Of a DNA stretch of 29,929 nt, positions 14,917 to 24,760 are shown one piece after another. How positions within the stretch are numbered: position 1 is the stretch's first letter; each line of letters starts with the position of its first letter. The stretch is taken from NCBI GenBank assembly GCA_020025255.1, contig JAHHSK010000020.1:1-29929 (forward strand), in the 5' to 3' direction. The DNA comes from Ruthenibacterium sp. (GTDB lineage: Bacteria; Bacillota; Clostridia; Oscillospirales; Ruminococcaceae). The notes beneath the pieces are model-generated. The model was given only the letters and a program-made list of their open reading frames with translations. It had not been told where the DNA came from and ran no database searches. The position numbers and the translations under genes were made by a program.

Positions 14917-16973
14917 TGCAGTATCTGGATGTACTTCTGGCACTGGCCGCACTTTTGTGCCTGTGCCGGTTTTTCTATAAAAGCTGTGGGATGAACGCCG
15001 CACTGACCCCGCTTGCTGCTATTTCGGCAACCATGCTGTGGACAAGCTTTGCGGGAGTGGCCGGAATTTTGTATCCGGCGATGTGGGCGTATTATATCCT
15101 GTGCTTTGGGCTGGGGCTGTACACTTTGTTGGATAAAAAAACAGCCGGGAAACAGGCGGTTTGCGATTCACCGGGATTTTGGTTTTTCATTGCGGCAAGC
15201 CTGATCTGCTTTGTGTATTTTGCTGTGCGCAAACCGATTTTCAGCGAATGGGATGAGGTAAGCTTCTGGGGTACAGCGGCAAAGCTGATGAAACTGAATC
15301 ATTCGATCTACACCACGGCCGAAATCGCGTGGGATTGGATTCCTTCGCAGATGCCGGGTTTGGTGAGCTTCACTTATTTTATCCAGTTTTTTGGTCAAGC
15401 GTTTGCGCCTTGGAAGGTGCTGCTGGCATACAATATTGTGTTTTTTGCAATGTTTGCGGCGATGATCGCATGCTTTGGGTTTAAAAAGTACAGCATTGCG
15501 CTGCCGGTGTGCGTGATTGGATTGCTGACGCCGTATTTTCTGACCGTATATACACGCATCATCGAAACATCACATATTTATCTGAGCAGCTATGGAGATA
15601 TCCCGGCCGGCATGATGTTTGGGGCGGGGATGTGCTGGTACTTTGCATGGCGCAATCAGGTTGTGGAATCAGGAAAGTGCCTGCCGCGCGGCTTTTTTGG
15701 CTTAGTGCTCGTATTGGCGGCTTCTGCGCTGTTCAAGGATAATACCTTTGTTGTGGAATTGGTGGGCGCCGGTATCATTGCAGCCGATTTCTTCTTCTTT
15801 GGACCGGGGTACGGCGATAAAACGATGCCCAAAGCGCGGAAATGGGGAAAACGCATTTCCTATGCGCTGGCATGCTTTGCGGCACCCATTGCAGCTTATA
15901 CCGTGTGGAACCGGCATATTGCGATCCTTGCCCGGCAGCGAGAGGCTGTGGGGGAAACCGGAAGCACCAGCCTGCCGCTGACAGAGGTGGTGCGCCGCGG
16001 ATTCGTGATGCTTTTTTCACCCGAAAGCCGGAGTGAACGCTTTACCCACGCACTCAACAGCATGGGGGATGCGTTTTTTACTTCGAAGCTGTCCGGTATC
16101 GGAACGGGTGCGGTTGTGACGGCTGTCATCCTTGTCATTTTCCTGTTTGCGGGGCTTACGGCTGCGGATAAGCTGCACCGCCGCCGGGTGTGGACGGCGT
16201 TGGGGCTTTCCACCTGTGGCTTTGTTGGATATTACTGGGTGCTGACGCTCAGCTATGCGTTTATTTTCCGTGAAATGGATGCACTTGCTCTGGCAAGCTA
16301 TAACCGCTATGTGCAATCGTATTATTTGGGGTGGTTTTTGCTTGCAGTAATGATGCTTGCGCTCAGCGCGCAGAACAGCCGTCCGTTTGGCGCAGCAAAG
16401 GGCGGGCTGCTGGCGCTTTCCTGCGCGGTGCTGCTGTGCGTTGCATACCTTGTCAATCCGCGCCAGAGCGTATTGGCCTATTCCGACAGTCATTTCTATG
16501 CATGGAAGCGTGCACAGACAACGGCAGAGGAAATCCGTGCTACGATCCCGAATGACGGCAAGATATTTTACGTCCGCCAGACGGACAACGGGCTTGAGTT
16601 CTTCAAATATTGCTATGAACTTTTGCCGTATCAAATGGATCTGAGCTTCGGCGGCGGCGAGATCGGGCTGCCGGAAAACAATGTCAACGGCAACATTTAC
16701 TATCATGATTACTATCTGCCCAAGGGGGCGAAAAAAGGCGAGGAAAAACCGCTTGATTTGCAAGGACTCACCAATTATCTGCGCGAGAATGACTGTAAAT
16801 ATATCTTTACCGATCAGGTGGATGGCCAATTCTGCAATGTGTACGGCGATCTGTTCACCGATGAACTGGAAGGTGCGCAGAACGGCAGCGTTTTGATCTA
16901 TCGGCGCGTGTCCGAATCCCCGCTGCGGTATGAGCCGGTTCCTCGCCCGGCAAAGGAGGCGACAGCACCGTGA
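14916..16973 (+). CDS. GT-C-type polytopic membrane protein, paralogue 2
   Basis: A 685-residue protein of the same type as that at 12314-14278, with about a dozen TM segments. The first-loop motif is EWDEVSFWGTAAKL (111-124), and a C-terminal soluble region holds LFTDEL near 635. The start codon shares one base with the preceding stop (TAATG at 14914-14918) and has AAGGAGG at 14905-14911. Its own stop overlaps the GTG start of the second small partner. The two [GT-C + small partner] pairs are thus a tandem duplication of a two-gene module. Function is inferred: transfer of a lipid-linked sugar on the outer face of the membrane. Confidence 0.65.
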   Translation: MQYLDVLLALAALLCLCRFFYKSCGMNAALTPLAAISATMLWTSFAGVAGILYPAMWAYYILCFGLGLYTLLDKKTAGKQAVCDSPGFWFFIAASLICFVYFAVRKPIFSEWDEVSFWGTAAKLMKLNHSIYTTAEIAWDWIPSQMPGLVSFTYFIQFFGQAFAPWKVLLAYNIVFFAMFAAMIACFGFKKYSIALPVCVIGLLTPYFLTVYTRIIETSHIYLSSYGDIPAGMMFGAGMCWYFAWRNQVVESGKCLPRGFFGLVLVLAASALFKDNTFVVELVGAGIIAADFFFFGPGYGDKTMPKARKWGKRISYALACFAAPIAAYTVWNRHIAILARQREAVGETGSTSLPLTEVVRRGFVMLFSPESRSERFTHALNSMGDAFFTSKLSGIGTGAVVTAVILVIFLFAGLTAADKLHRRRVWTALGLSTCGFVGYYWVLTLSYAFIFREMDALALASYNRYVQSYYLGWFLLAVMMLALSAQNSRPFGAAKGGLLALSCAVLLCVAYLVNPRQSVLAYSDSHFYAWKRAQTTAEEIRATIPNDGKIFYVRQTDNGLEFFKYCYELLPYQMDLSFGGGEIGLPENNVNGNIYYHDYYLPKGAKKGEEKPLDLQGLTNYLRENDCKYIFTDQVDGQFCNVYGDLFTDELEGAQNGSVLIYRRVSESPLRYEPVPRPAKEATAP

Positions 16974-17593
16974 AAAAAATCAAAGAACGGATCAGCAAAC
17001 TGTCTGCGCCGATCCCCGTGCTGTGCTATACAGCAGCTGTGTGCATTGCACTGCTGATCGGACTATTCAACTTCAGCTATGATTTTATCGGCAGAATGAC
17101 GGGCAGCATCCGAATGGTCCCGCTGAATGCGCAGGATTTTGAGCTTGTCAATATCATCGTGCAGGAAAACGGGGAGCTGCTTTCGGAAAGCGATGATCCC
17201 CAGCTTGTGATGAACCTGCCGCCCACGCGGGTGCGGCGTATTGCCATGAAGGTGACATACGATCGCTCACCGTATGAGCGGTGTGTATATTACACAAAAA
17301 CAGAAGGGGCACCGTTCAATGCACTGGTGCGTGTGTGGCCGACCGATTTGGAAGACAGCAAAACCGCGCTGTACGATCTGCCGATCGGCGCAAAGGGAAT
17401 CCGTATCGATCCGGGCAGCCTGAAGGCACTTCACATGAATGTGGAAAGCATTGTGCTCAATCCGCCCCGTCCTGTCTGGACATACTTTGTACCCAATGGC
17501 GGCGGCTTGTTTTATCTTGCCGTGCTGCCGGGTCTGGCGGCATCTGTAATCCGCTGGATGATCGAATGCAAACGTCATTATTTTCATAGATAA
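16970..17593 (+). CDS. small two-TM partner protein 2
   Basis: A 207-residue protein with a basic N-terminus, a TM helix near 16-34, an outer beta-type region and a C-terminal TM helix near 178-195. It starts with GTG at 16970, overlapping the previous stop (GTGA), with AAAGGAGG at 16952-16959. The outer region shows VRRIAMKV, CVYYTKTEG and GIRIDPGSL, which line up with RVSFRLR, ELYYRKPDE and LIRIDPLTT of the first partner. No named family is recognised. The jelly-roll-like outer domain may bind sugar; this is a guess from pattern and context. Confidence 0.68.
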   Translation: MKKIKERISKLSAPIPVLCYTAAVCIALLIGLFNFSYDFIGRMTGSIRMVPLNAQDFELVNIIVQENGELLSESDDPQLVMNLPPTRVRRIAMKVTYDRSPYERCVYYTKTEGAPFNALVRVWPTDLEDSKTALYDLPIGAKGIRIDPGSLKALHMNVESIVLNPPRPVWTYFVPNGGGLFYLAVLPGLAASVIRWMIECKRHYFHR

Positions 17594-17611
17594 AGAGAGG
17601 ATGCATGCAAG

Positions 17612-18772
17612 ATGAGTGAAAAATTCATTCCGCTCAGTGTTCCGAATTTCGAAGGAAACGAAAAAGAATATGTAAACGAGGCCGTTGTCAGCGAGTGGGT
17701 TTCCACAGGGGGCAGCAAGGTCGGTGAATTTGAAGAAAAAATTGCAGAATATGTGCATATGCCGCGTGCGGTTGCCTGCAACAGCGGTACCTCCGGGCTG
17801 CACCTTGCCATGATGATCGCCGGCATCGGGCGCGGCGATGAGGTGCTGGCACCGACGCTCACCTTCATTGCCGCGGTCAATCCGGTGCGCTATGTCGGGG
17901 CAGAGCCGGTCTTTATCGGCTGCGATGACAGCCTGTGCATGAGCCCGAAGCTGGCCGGGGAATGGCTGGCGTCTCACACTGAAATGCGCCAGGGCAAATG
18001 CATCAACCGGCGCACGGGCGCCCATGTGAAAGCACTGCTTGTGGTGCATGTGTTCGGCAATATGGCGGATATCGCGGCGCTGCGCGCTCTGTGCGAAGCG
18101 TACAATCTGCTTTTGATCGAGGATGCGACCGAAGCGCTTGGCACCTATTATACCGAAGGCCCGCTGAAAGGGAAAATGGCGGGAACCATGGGGGATGCCG
18201 GTGTTTACAGCTTCAACGGCAATAAACTGATCACAACCGGCGCAGGCGGTATGGTGGTATCCAATCATCCCGAATGGGCCGAACATGCAAAGCATCTTTC
18301 GACACAGGCAAAGGCGGATGAGCTGCAGTTTCTGCATGATGAAATCGGGTACAATTACCGCCTGACGAACCTGCAGGCAGCACTCGGCCTTGCCCAGCTG
18401 GAGCAGGTGGAGCGCTTTATTGCCCACAAGCACGAAATGTATGAGTTCTATAAAGAACAGCTGGATGGGAAAAACGGCTTTCGGATCCTGCCGTTCGGTG
18501 AGGGGATTCGTTCCAACAAGTGGTTCTACAGCCTGTACCTTGAGGATGCGCGCCATGACCGCGATGCCGTGATCGAACATTTGAAAAAACACAGCATCCA
18601 GTCCCGTCCGGTCTGGGCGCTGATTCATGAACAGGCAGATTATGCCCGCAATGAAACATACGGGCTGGAGCTTGCGCAGGATTACCGCGCTAAGATCGTC
18701 AACATCCCGTGCTCGACCAATTTGACAAAGGAAGATGCACAGCGCGTTGTGGATGCGCTGCTGGCCTTGTAA
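17612..18772 (+). CDS. legC: PLP aminotransferase LegC
   Basis: LegC transfers an amino group from glutamate to C4 of the 4-keto-6-deoxy sugar nucleotide made by LegB. The 386-residue DegT/DnrJ/EryC1-fold enzyme has the PLP-phosphate segment NSGTSGLHLA (57-66), the Asp of IEDATEALG (169-177) and the PLP-binding Lys205 in SFNGNKLITTGAGG (200-213). The N-terminal FIPLSVPNFEGNEKEY and WVSTGG stretches are typical of the LegC subgroup. ATG at 17612 has AGAGAGG eleven bases upstream; two earlier ATGs in the spacer are out of frame. Its product would be the substrate for the missing or replaced N-acetyltransferase step. Confidence 0.93.
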   Translation: MSEKFIPLSVPNFEGNEKEYVNEAVVSEWVSTGGSKVGEFEEKIAEYVHMPRAVACNSGTSGLHLAMMIAGIGRGDEVLAPTLTFIAAVNPVRYVGAEPVFIGCDDSLCMSPKLAGEWLASHTEMRQGKCINRRTGAHVKALLVVHVFGNMADIAALRALCEAYNLLLIEDATEALGTYYTEGPLKGKMAGTMGDAGVYSFNGNKLITTGAGGMVVSNHPEWAEHAKHLSTQAKADELQFLHDEIGYNYRLTNLQAALGLAQLEQVERFIAHKHEMYEFYKEQLDGKNGFRILPFGEGIRSNKWFYSLYLEDARHDRDAVIEHLKKHSIQSRPVWALIHEQADYARNETYGLELAQDYRAKIVNIPCSTNLTKEDAQRVVDALLAL

Positions 18773-18802
18773 AAAAGTATGACGCCAAAGGGGGAAAAAC
18801 GG

Positions 18803-19846
18803 ATGAAGGTGGACGACCTTTTCATCAATGAAGAGCTTTCGGTGCTGGATGCGATGCGCCGCTTAGACGAAACCGGGATGGGCGTGCTATTTATTGCACC
18901 CAGCGGAGTGCTGCGCGCGGTGGTTACGGATGGGGATATCCGGCGCTATATTCTCAAACGCTGCCCGCTGGATGGCGCAGTGCGCGATGCAGCAAACTAT
19001 TCGCCGTGCTCCCTTCCTATGGAACGGCGCGCTGAAGCAAAAGAGCAGATGCAGCAGCGCAGGATCAGTGCGATGCCCCTGCTGGATAAAAACGGCTGTG
19101 TACAGGATATTGTGTTTGCAGGCGGTTCGGATATCGATACGCGCGAAAAGGTTCCGGCACCTGTTATCATCATGGCAGGAGGGCTTGGAACGCGCTTGTA
19201 TCCCTACACAAAAATCCTGCCAAAGCCCCTGATCCCGATTGGAGAGCTGCCGATCGTGGAACACATCATTCACCGGTTTGCAGATGTCGGCTGCAGCGAT
19301 TTCACCATGATCGTGAATTATAAAAAAAGCATGATCAAAAGCTACTTCAACGATTTGCAAAAGGATTATACGGTGCAGTATGTGGATGAGGATACGCCGC
19401 TTGGCACCGGCGGCGGGCTGAGCCTGCTGAAGGGCAAGATCCACGATACCTTCTTCTTGACCAACTGCGATATCCTGATCGATGCCGATTTCGCAGACAT
19501 CTACCGCTGCCATAAGCAGGAGGGCAACGTCATCACCATGGTGTGCGCCGTGAAGCATTTTACGATTCCCTATGGTGTGGTGGAGCTTTCGGAAAACGGC
19601 GGCATCTGCAATATCACAGAAAAGCCGGAGATGAACTTTTTGACGAATACCGGCGTTTATGTCGTGGAGCCATCTGTGATCGAATCGCTGGAATATAATC
19701 AGCCGATCCCGTTTACCGATATCATTGCGCATGCGCGTGAGCGCGGGGAGCGCGTTGGTGTGTACCCGGTCAGCGAAAACAGCTGGATGGATATGGGCCA
19801 GCTGGAGGAACTGGATAATATGCGCCGTCGGCTGGAAATGCAGTAA
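18803..19846 (+). CDS. ptmE: CBS-domain sugar-phosphate nucleotidyltransferase (PtmE-like)
   Basis: The 347-residue protein joins an N-terminal pair of CBS modules (about 1-115; VTDGDIRR at 41-48) to a nucleotidyltransferase domain with GGLGTRL (126-132), KPLIPIG (141-147) and TNCDILID near 227. This architecture is that of PtmE, which makes the GDP-linked hexosamine that feeds the Campylobacter legionaminate pathway. CBS modules often bind adenine nucleotides, so feedback by nucleotides is plausible. The ATG at 18803 is chosen because AAAGGGGG lies eight bases upstream; an in-frame ATG at 18779 has no ribosome site. The nucleotide (GTP or other) cannot be read from the sequence. Confidence 0.82.
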   Translation: MKVDDLFINEELSVLDAMRRLDETGMGVLFIAPSGVLRAVVTDGDIRRYILKRCPLDGAVRDAANYSPCSLPMERRAEAKEQMQQRRISAMPLLDKNGCVQDIVFAGGSDIDTREKVPAPVIIMAGGLGTRLYPYTKILPKPLIPIGELPIVEHIIHRFADVGCSDFTMIVNYKKSMIKSYFNDLQKDYTVQYVDEDTPLGTGGGLSLLKGKIHDTFFLTNCDILIDADFADIYRCHKQEGNVITMVCAVKHFTIPYGVVELSENGGICNITEKPEMNFLTNTGVYVVEPSVIESLEYNQPIPFTDIIAHARERGERVGVYPVSENSWMDMGQLEELDNMRRRLEMQ

Positions 19847-19876
19847 ACGTGTTGGATAGAAAGAGGAAAAGGTGAA

Positions 19877-22450
19877 ATGAAGAAGATTTCCCGCGAAACC
19901 CAGCAAAAAAAAGTGTGGCCGCTGCTGCTGATTACCTTCTTTTCCGCCGCTGTTCTTTGCTTTGCGCTGTATGCCGCAGTGGGAATGTGGCCGTTCGGAA
20001 CGACAAGTGTGATCACCGGCGATCTGAATGGGCAGTACATCAACTATTTTGCGCAGTTCCGCCGCGCGCTGTTTTCGGGTGAAAGCCTGTCGTATAGCTT
20101 TACGAAATCATTGGGCGGCAGCCTTTTGGGGCTGTTTGCCTATTATGCATCCAGCTTATTCAATGTGCTGTATCTGATTTTCCCGCCGATATTTTATGCG
20201 CAGATCGCGGGGATCGTTCTGGTATTGAAAATTGCCTGTGCAGGCACAGCGTTTGCTTTTTATGCGCAAAAGCACTGGGGGCTGCGCAGCGCAAGCGTCC
20301 CTGCGGGGCTGTGCTATGCATTCATGAGCTATAATCTGGCCTATGCGCAGAATATTATGTGGCACGATGTTGTGATCCTGACGCCGCTTGTGTGCTGGGG
20401 CATTGACCGCCTGATCGAGGAAAAGCGCCCGCTGGGGTACCTTGGCTGGCTGACGCTTGCGATCTATTCCAATTTTTACATCGCATACATGCTCTGCATT
20501 TTTTCGGTGCTGTATTTCGGCATCCATATGCTGATGAGCGAGGCACCCCGCAAGGAAGAGGGCGGATATAAAAAATTCTGGGCAGGGCGCTGCCTTTCCT
20601 TTGCCGCCTCTTCGCTGTGTGCAGGGCTGCTGTGCGGCATCGTGCTTGTGCCGTGGATGCTGAACATTAAGGCAAGCAAAGGCATCGGAGAACGCTTTGC
20701 ATTCACATTCGAATCGCTTTTTCCGCTGAAAGAGGCGGCGCAGCAGTTCTGGCCGGGCAATTTTGTGTGGGAAAACGTACAGGATGGCCTGCCGCTTTTA
20801 TATTGCGGGCTGACAGCGGTTATTCTGGCGTTGTGCTTTTTTGTGTGCCGCAATGTAAAATGGAAAGAAAAGCTGCTGTGGGGCGGTATGATTGCCGTGC
20901 TTATGGCATGCTTTATGACCGAAGGGCTCAATCTGATCTGGCACGGCTTTGCAAAGCCGGTCTGGTTCCCGTATCGCAATTCGTTTTTATTTGATTTTGT
21001 GGTATTGACGCTTGCGTGCGGCACGCTGGCAAAAGCGCGGTGTTCCAAGCGGGGTGTAATGCTTGGGCTCGGCCTGTTTGCCGCGTTCGGGCTGTGGTCG
21101 TTCCTGATCCGCTATGAATCACTTTCCATGACAAAGCTTGTGCTCGGCGGCGCATGTGCCGCTGCAGCGCTGACACTGTGGGTGCTTTCCCGCAGCGAAC
21201 AAGTAAAAAAAATCAGATTCCGGCAGACAGCCGGCGTGTGCAGTGCGCTGCTGGTGGCTGCAGAGCTTGCTGTCAACGGCTTTATCGTAATGGATTCGTT
21301 TGAAAAATACACGGTCAGCGGCTACCAGCAGTTTTATACGGATGGCACGGCTGCCGTCCAGGCGGTGCGCGCAGCGGATGACGGGGAATACCGTATGGAA
21401 GAAACCTATTTCCGCTCGTGGAACGATCCGATGCTGCTGGGCTTTCATGGCCTGCGCCATTTCGGTTCGACTATGGATGACAATGCGGCAGATTTTCTTG
21501 TCAGTATGGGCTTGGATGATCTTCAGCCGTTTCAAACGGGGACGCTGCCTTCGGCGGAAGCGCTCCTTGGAGTGAAATACCTGCTGACGGACGATGAAAG
21601 CGTGCATCCGATGCATTATGTCCCGACGGAGATTGCAGCGCCGTATTTCGTATACCGAAATCCGTATGCGCTGCCTATGGCATTTACGGCCGCTTCGCAG
21701 GCAGCGGATTGCGTGTGGGATCGGGAGACCGACAGCTTGTTTGAAATCCAGAACCGGGTCTATTCGGCATTGCTGGGAAAGCAGACACCGCTTTATGCCC
21801 AGGCACCGCTTAGAATCCGCGATTCACAGGGCAAAGAGTGTACCGTGCCGGTAAAAACCGACGGCATGGTGGAAATTTTGTTTGAAGCACCGGCGGGGGG
21901 CGCGTGCTATCTGCATCTGCATGCGCCGATTCCAAGCGGGGTTCATCTGACGGTAAACGGCACAAAGCTGCCGGATTATGATACGGCATTATTTAACGGT
22001 GCCGTGTATCTGGGCGAGTTTGAAAAAGGCGAATCGATTGTGGTGCAGGTGCGCACGCAGCCGGGCGTTATCAGCCGTGCCGCGGCGGCGAGCCTCGATC
22101 AGACCCTGCTGGAACAAAGCATCCGGCAGCTGCGCGAGGGCGCGTGTGAGATCACGCTTTCCGATGCACAGATTTCCGTACAGGCGGAAAATAAGACGCA
22201 GGGCCTTATTTATTTGGCTGTGCCGTATGATGAAAACTGGAAGCTGACCGTGAACGGGGAAGAAACACAAATCGTGCCGATTTTGAACGGGATGCTTATG
22301 GGAATACCGGTGCCGCAGGGAAAAGCTGACGCACAGCTTTCCTATCAGGTGCCGCACCGTCTGCTGGGCCTTTTTTTGAGCCTGATGGGTATTGCGGGAA
22401 CGGCAGGAATGATCGCATACTATCGCAAACAAAATGGAAAAACAGCGTAA
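19877..22450 (+). CDS. YfhO family GT-C membrane protein
   Basis: An 857-residue protein with an N-terminal TM helix, the YfhO-type first loop SVITGDLNGQYINYF (about 44-58) with the acidic GD motif, repeated hydrophobic segments to about residue 460, a large outer beta-rich domain, and a final TM helix before a short basic tail. In Bacillus and Listeria, YfhO-type enzymes move a sugar from undecaprenyl phosphate to teichoic acid on the outside of the cell, working with a GtrA/CsbB-type supplier. No such supplier is encoded here. The ATG at 19877 has GAGGAAAAGG upstream. It lies between ptmE and legI, so it is co-transcribed with the pathway genes. Confidence 0.87.
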   Translation: MKKISRETQQKKVWPLLLITFFSAAVLCFALYAAVGMWPFGTTSVITGDLNGQYINYFAQFRRALFSGESLSYSFTKSLGGSLLGLFAYYASSLFNVLYLIFPPIFYAQIAGIVLVLKIACAGTAFAFYAQKHWGLRSASVPAGLCYAFMSYNLAYAQNIMWHDVVILTPLVCWGIDRLIEEKRPLGYLGWLTLAIYSNFYIAYMLCIFSVLYFGIHMLMSEAPRKEEGGYKKFWAGRCLSFAASSLCAGLLCGIVLVPWMLNIKASKGIGERFAFTFESLFPLKEAAQQFWPGNFVWENVQDGLPLLYCGLTAVILALCFFVCRNVKWKEKLLWGGMIAVLMACFMTEGLNLIWHGFAKPVWFPYRNSFLFDFVVLTLACGTLAKARCSKRGVMLGLGLFAAFGLWSFLIRYESLSMTKLVLGGACAAAALTLWVLSRSEQVKKIRFRQTAGVCSALLVAAELAVNGFIVMDSFEKYTVSGYQQFYTDGTAAVQAVRAADDGEYRMEETYFRSWNDPMLLGFHGLRHFGSTMDDNAADFLVSMGLDDLQPFQTGTLPSAEALLGVKYLLTDDESVHPMHYVPTEIAAPYFVYRNPYALPMAFTAASQAADCVWDRETDSLFEIQNRVYSALLGKQTPLYAQAPLRIRDSQGKECTVPVKTDGMVEILFEAPAGGACYLHLHAPIPSGVHLTVNGTKLPDYDTALFNGAVYLGEFEKGESIVVQVRTQPGVISRAAAASLDQTLLEQSIRQLREGACEITLSDAQISVQAENKTQGLIYLAVPYDENWKLTVNGEETQIVPILNGMLMGIPVPQGKADAQLSYQVPHRLLGLFLSLMGIAGTAGMIAYYRKQNGKTA

Positions 22451-22477
22451 CAACAGAAAAAACAGGGAGGATTTCGT

Positions 22478-23473
22478 ATGTCAGTTCTTATCATAGCCGA
22501 AGCGGGCGTCAACCACAACGGAAGTCTGGAGCGTGCAAAGGAAATGGCGCGCGCTGCCAAACAGGCAGGTGCCGATATCGTAAAATATCAAACGGCAGTG
22601 CCGGAACTGGTGGTAAGCCGGTTTGCGGAAAAGGCCGAATATCAGAAGGAACAGACGGGTGCGGGCGAAAGCCAGCTGGAAATGACCCGCCGCATCCATT
22701 TTGGGTTTGATTGCCACAAGGAACTGAAGGAATATTGTGAACAGATCGGCATTACCTATCTTTCCACACCGTTCGATCTTGCCAGCATCGATTTTCTTGC
22801 CTCGCTGGATCTGCCGATCTATAAGATCCCGTCGGGTGAAATTACGAATCTGCCGTATCTGGAAAGAATTGCCGCATTGAAAAAACCGGTGATCCTTTCC
22901 ACCGGGATGAGCACGCTGCCGGAAATCGAAGACGCCCTTTCGGTTCTGGAAAACGGCGGCGTGGAAGACATCACGCTTTTGCACTGCAACACCGAATATC
23001 CTACGCCGTATGAGGATGCCAACCTGCTTGCTATGCAGGAACTGGCAGAACAGTTCGGCTGCCGCGTCGGGTTTTCCGATCATACGCTTGGCTGGGAGGC
23101 AGACGTTGCCGCTGTGGCTTTGGGGGCGCAGGTGATCGAAAAGCATTTCACACTGGACAAAACGCTGGAAGGCCCGGATCACAAGGCAAGCTTGGAACCG
23201 GATGAACTGGCAGCGATGATTCGTGCGATACGCCATACCGAGCTTGCGCTGGGCAGCCGTCACAAGCATGTTACGCAAAGCGAAGCGAAAAATATGACCA
23301 TTGCGCGCAAGAGCATCATTGCGAGCCGTCCGATTGCAGAAGGGGAAATCTTTACCGAGGAAAATCTGACTACGAAACGCCCGGGGGATGGCATCTCGCC
23401 CATGCGCTGGCATGAGGTGTTGGGGCAGAAGGCAAAACGCGCCTTCGGTGAGGATGAAAAAATCGAGCTGTAA
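22478..23473 (+). CDS. legI: N,N'-diacetyllegionaminate synthase LegI (NeuB family)
   Basis: LegI condenses the 2,4-diacetamido-2,4,6-trideoxymannose made by LegG with phosphoenolpyruvate to form legionaminic acid. The 331-residue protein is a TIM-barrel NeuB with AEAGVNHNG (7-15), VKYQT (35-39), STPFD (96-100), KIPSGE (116-121), STGMST (141-146) and GFSDHT near 198, followed by a C-terminal SAF/antifreeze-like domain from about 270. Length is normal for the family. ATG at 22478 follows GGGAGG. Assignment as LegI rather than NeuB or PseI rests on the neighbouring legB, legC and ptmE-like genes. Confidence 0.92.
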   Translation: MSVLIIAEAGVNHNGSLERAKEMARAAKQAGADIVKYQTAVPELVVSRFAEKAEYQKEQTGAGESQLEMTRRIHFGFDCHKELKEYCEQIGITYLSTPFDLASIDFLASLDLPIYKIPSGEITNLPYLERIAALKKPVILSTGMSTLPEIEDALSVLENGGVEDITLLHCNTEYPTPYEDANLLAMQELAEQFGCRVGFSDHTLGWEADVAAVALGAQVIEKHFTLDKTLEGPDHKASLEPDELAAMIRAIRHTELALGSRHKHVTQSEAKNMTIARKSIIASRPIAEGEIFTEENLTTKRPGDGISPMRWHEVLGQKAKRAFGEDEKIEL

Positions 23474-23530
23474 ATAAATTTCTGCGCCTGCCGCAAAATC
23501 GGTGGGATGCCCCAATGGGAGGAAACAAGA

Positions 23531-24730
23531 ATGCCAAAGAAAACGCTCTGTGTCATTACAGGCACACGTGCAGAATACGGCCTGCTGCGCCCCGTGATGC
23601 AAAAGCTGCTGAAAAGCAGCGTGATCGAGCCGCGCATTGTGGTGACGGGCGCGCATCTTGCCCCGCAGTTCGGCAATACCGTCAGCGAGATCGAAGCCGA
23701 TCACATCCCGATCGACGCGCGCATCCCGATCCTCAAATTCGGCACGGGCTCTGCGCTGGCTACCTCACGCACAGTTGCATATACGCTGGAAGCCTTCACC
23801 GATTATTTCACGGCCCGCCGCCCGGATGCCGTTTTGGTATTGGGCGATCGATATGAGATCTTCGCAGCCGGAACAGCGGCTGCTCTATTGGAAATTCCGC
23901 TGGTACATATCAGCGGCGGCGATGTTACACAGGGGGCGGCGGATGATTGGTTCCGCCACTGTCTGACGAAAATGGCATCGCTTCATTTTCCTTCCTGCGA
24001 AGAATATGCGCAGCGTGTCATCCGCATGGGGGAAGACCCCGCCACCGTTGAAAATGTAGGCGGGCTGGGGGATGAAAACCTGCGCAGCCTGCCGCTGCTT
24101 TCCCGGCAGGAGCTTGCCGAAAGCATCGGCTTTGATCTTTCACGCCCGTATGCGCTTGTAACCTATCATCCCGAAACGGTGGGCGGCGCATCGCCCACAC
24201 AGCAGTTCGAGGATTTTTACCGTGCGCTGGAAGCACAGGGCATTGCGGCAATCTTCACTAAGGCGAACGCCGATGCCGGCGGAAGCCGCATCAACGACCG
24301 CATCGACGAAATCTGCAAAGAGCATCCGGAACGCTACATCGCATTCACCAGCATGGGGGTGCTGCGGTATCTTTCCGCAATGAAATACTGCGCCGTTGTG
24401 GCGGGAAACTCGTCCTCCGGCGTTGTGGAAACGCCCACGCTCGGCGTGCCGTGCGTCAATGTGGGCGACCGCCAGAAAGGCCGCATCATCAGCGAAAATG
24501 TCATCTGCTGCCGTTCGGATACCGAGTCCGTGGCAAAAGCGCTGCACTGTGCGCTTTCGCCGGAATTTGCGCACAAGGCGCATCGCGCTGTCAGCCCGTA
24601 TTACGGCGGGGATACATCGGGGCGCATCGTGAAGCGTCTGGAAGAATTTTTGTACAGTCCGCAGTTTGGGAAACCAAAACGCTTTTATGATCTTCCCCAA
24701 GGCGGCTTCGATGTGCCGGCCGGCTGCTGA
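23531..24730 (+). CDS. legG: hydrolysing 2-epimerase LegG (NeuC family)
   Basis: LegG removes the nucleotide and inverts C2 of the 2,4-diacetamido sugar, giving the mannose-configured substrate of LegI. The 399-residue protein has the NeuC/UDP-GlcNAc 2-epimerase motifs GTRAEYG (11-17), GDRYE (105-109), HISGGDVTQGAAD (126-138), FRHCLTKMA (141-149) and GNSSSGVVETP near 300. The ATG at 23531 is preferred over an in-frame ATG at 23507 because GGGAGG is just upstream and the Rossmann strand follows at once. It lies 57 bases after legI. Substrate could be UDP- or GDP-linked; GDP is favoured only by the ptmE-like gene. Confidence 0.92.
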   Translation: MPKKTLCVITGTRAEYGLLRPVMQKLLKSSVIEPRIVVTGAHLAPQFGNTVSEIEADHIPIDARIPILKFGTGSALATSRTVAYTLEAFTDYFTARRPDAVLVLGDRYEIFAAGTAAALLEIPLVHISGGDVTQGAADDWFRHCLTKMASLHFPSCEEYAQRVIRMGEDPATVENVGGLGDENLRSLPLLSRQELAESIGFDLSRPYALVTYHPETVGGASPTQQFEDFYRALEAQGIAAIFTKANADAGGSRINDRIDEICKEHPERYIAFTSMGVLRYLSAMKYCAVVAGNSSSGVVETPTLGVPCVNVGDRQKGRIISENVICCRSDTESVAKALHCALSPEFAHKAHRAVSPYYGGDTSGRIVKRLEEFLYSPQFGKPKRFYDLPQGGFDVPAGC

Positions 24731-24760
24731 AAGCCGTGGGAAAACAGGAGGTATGAAACT

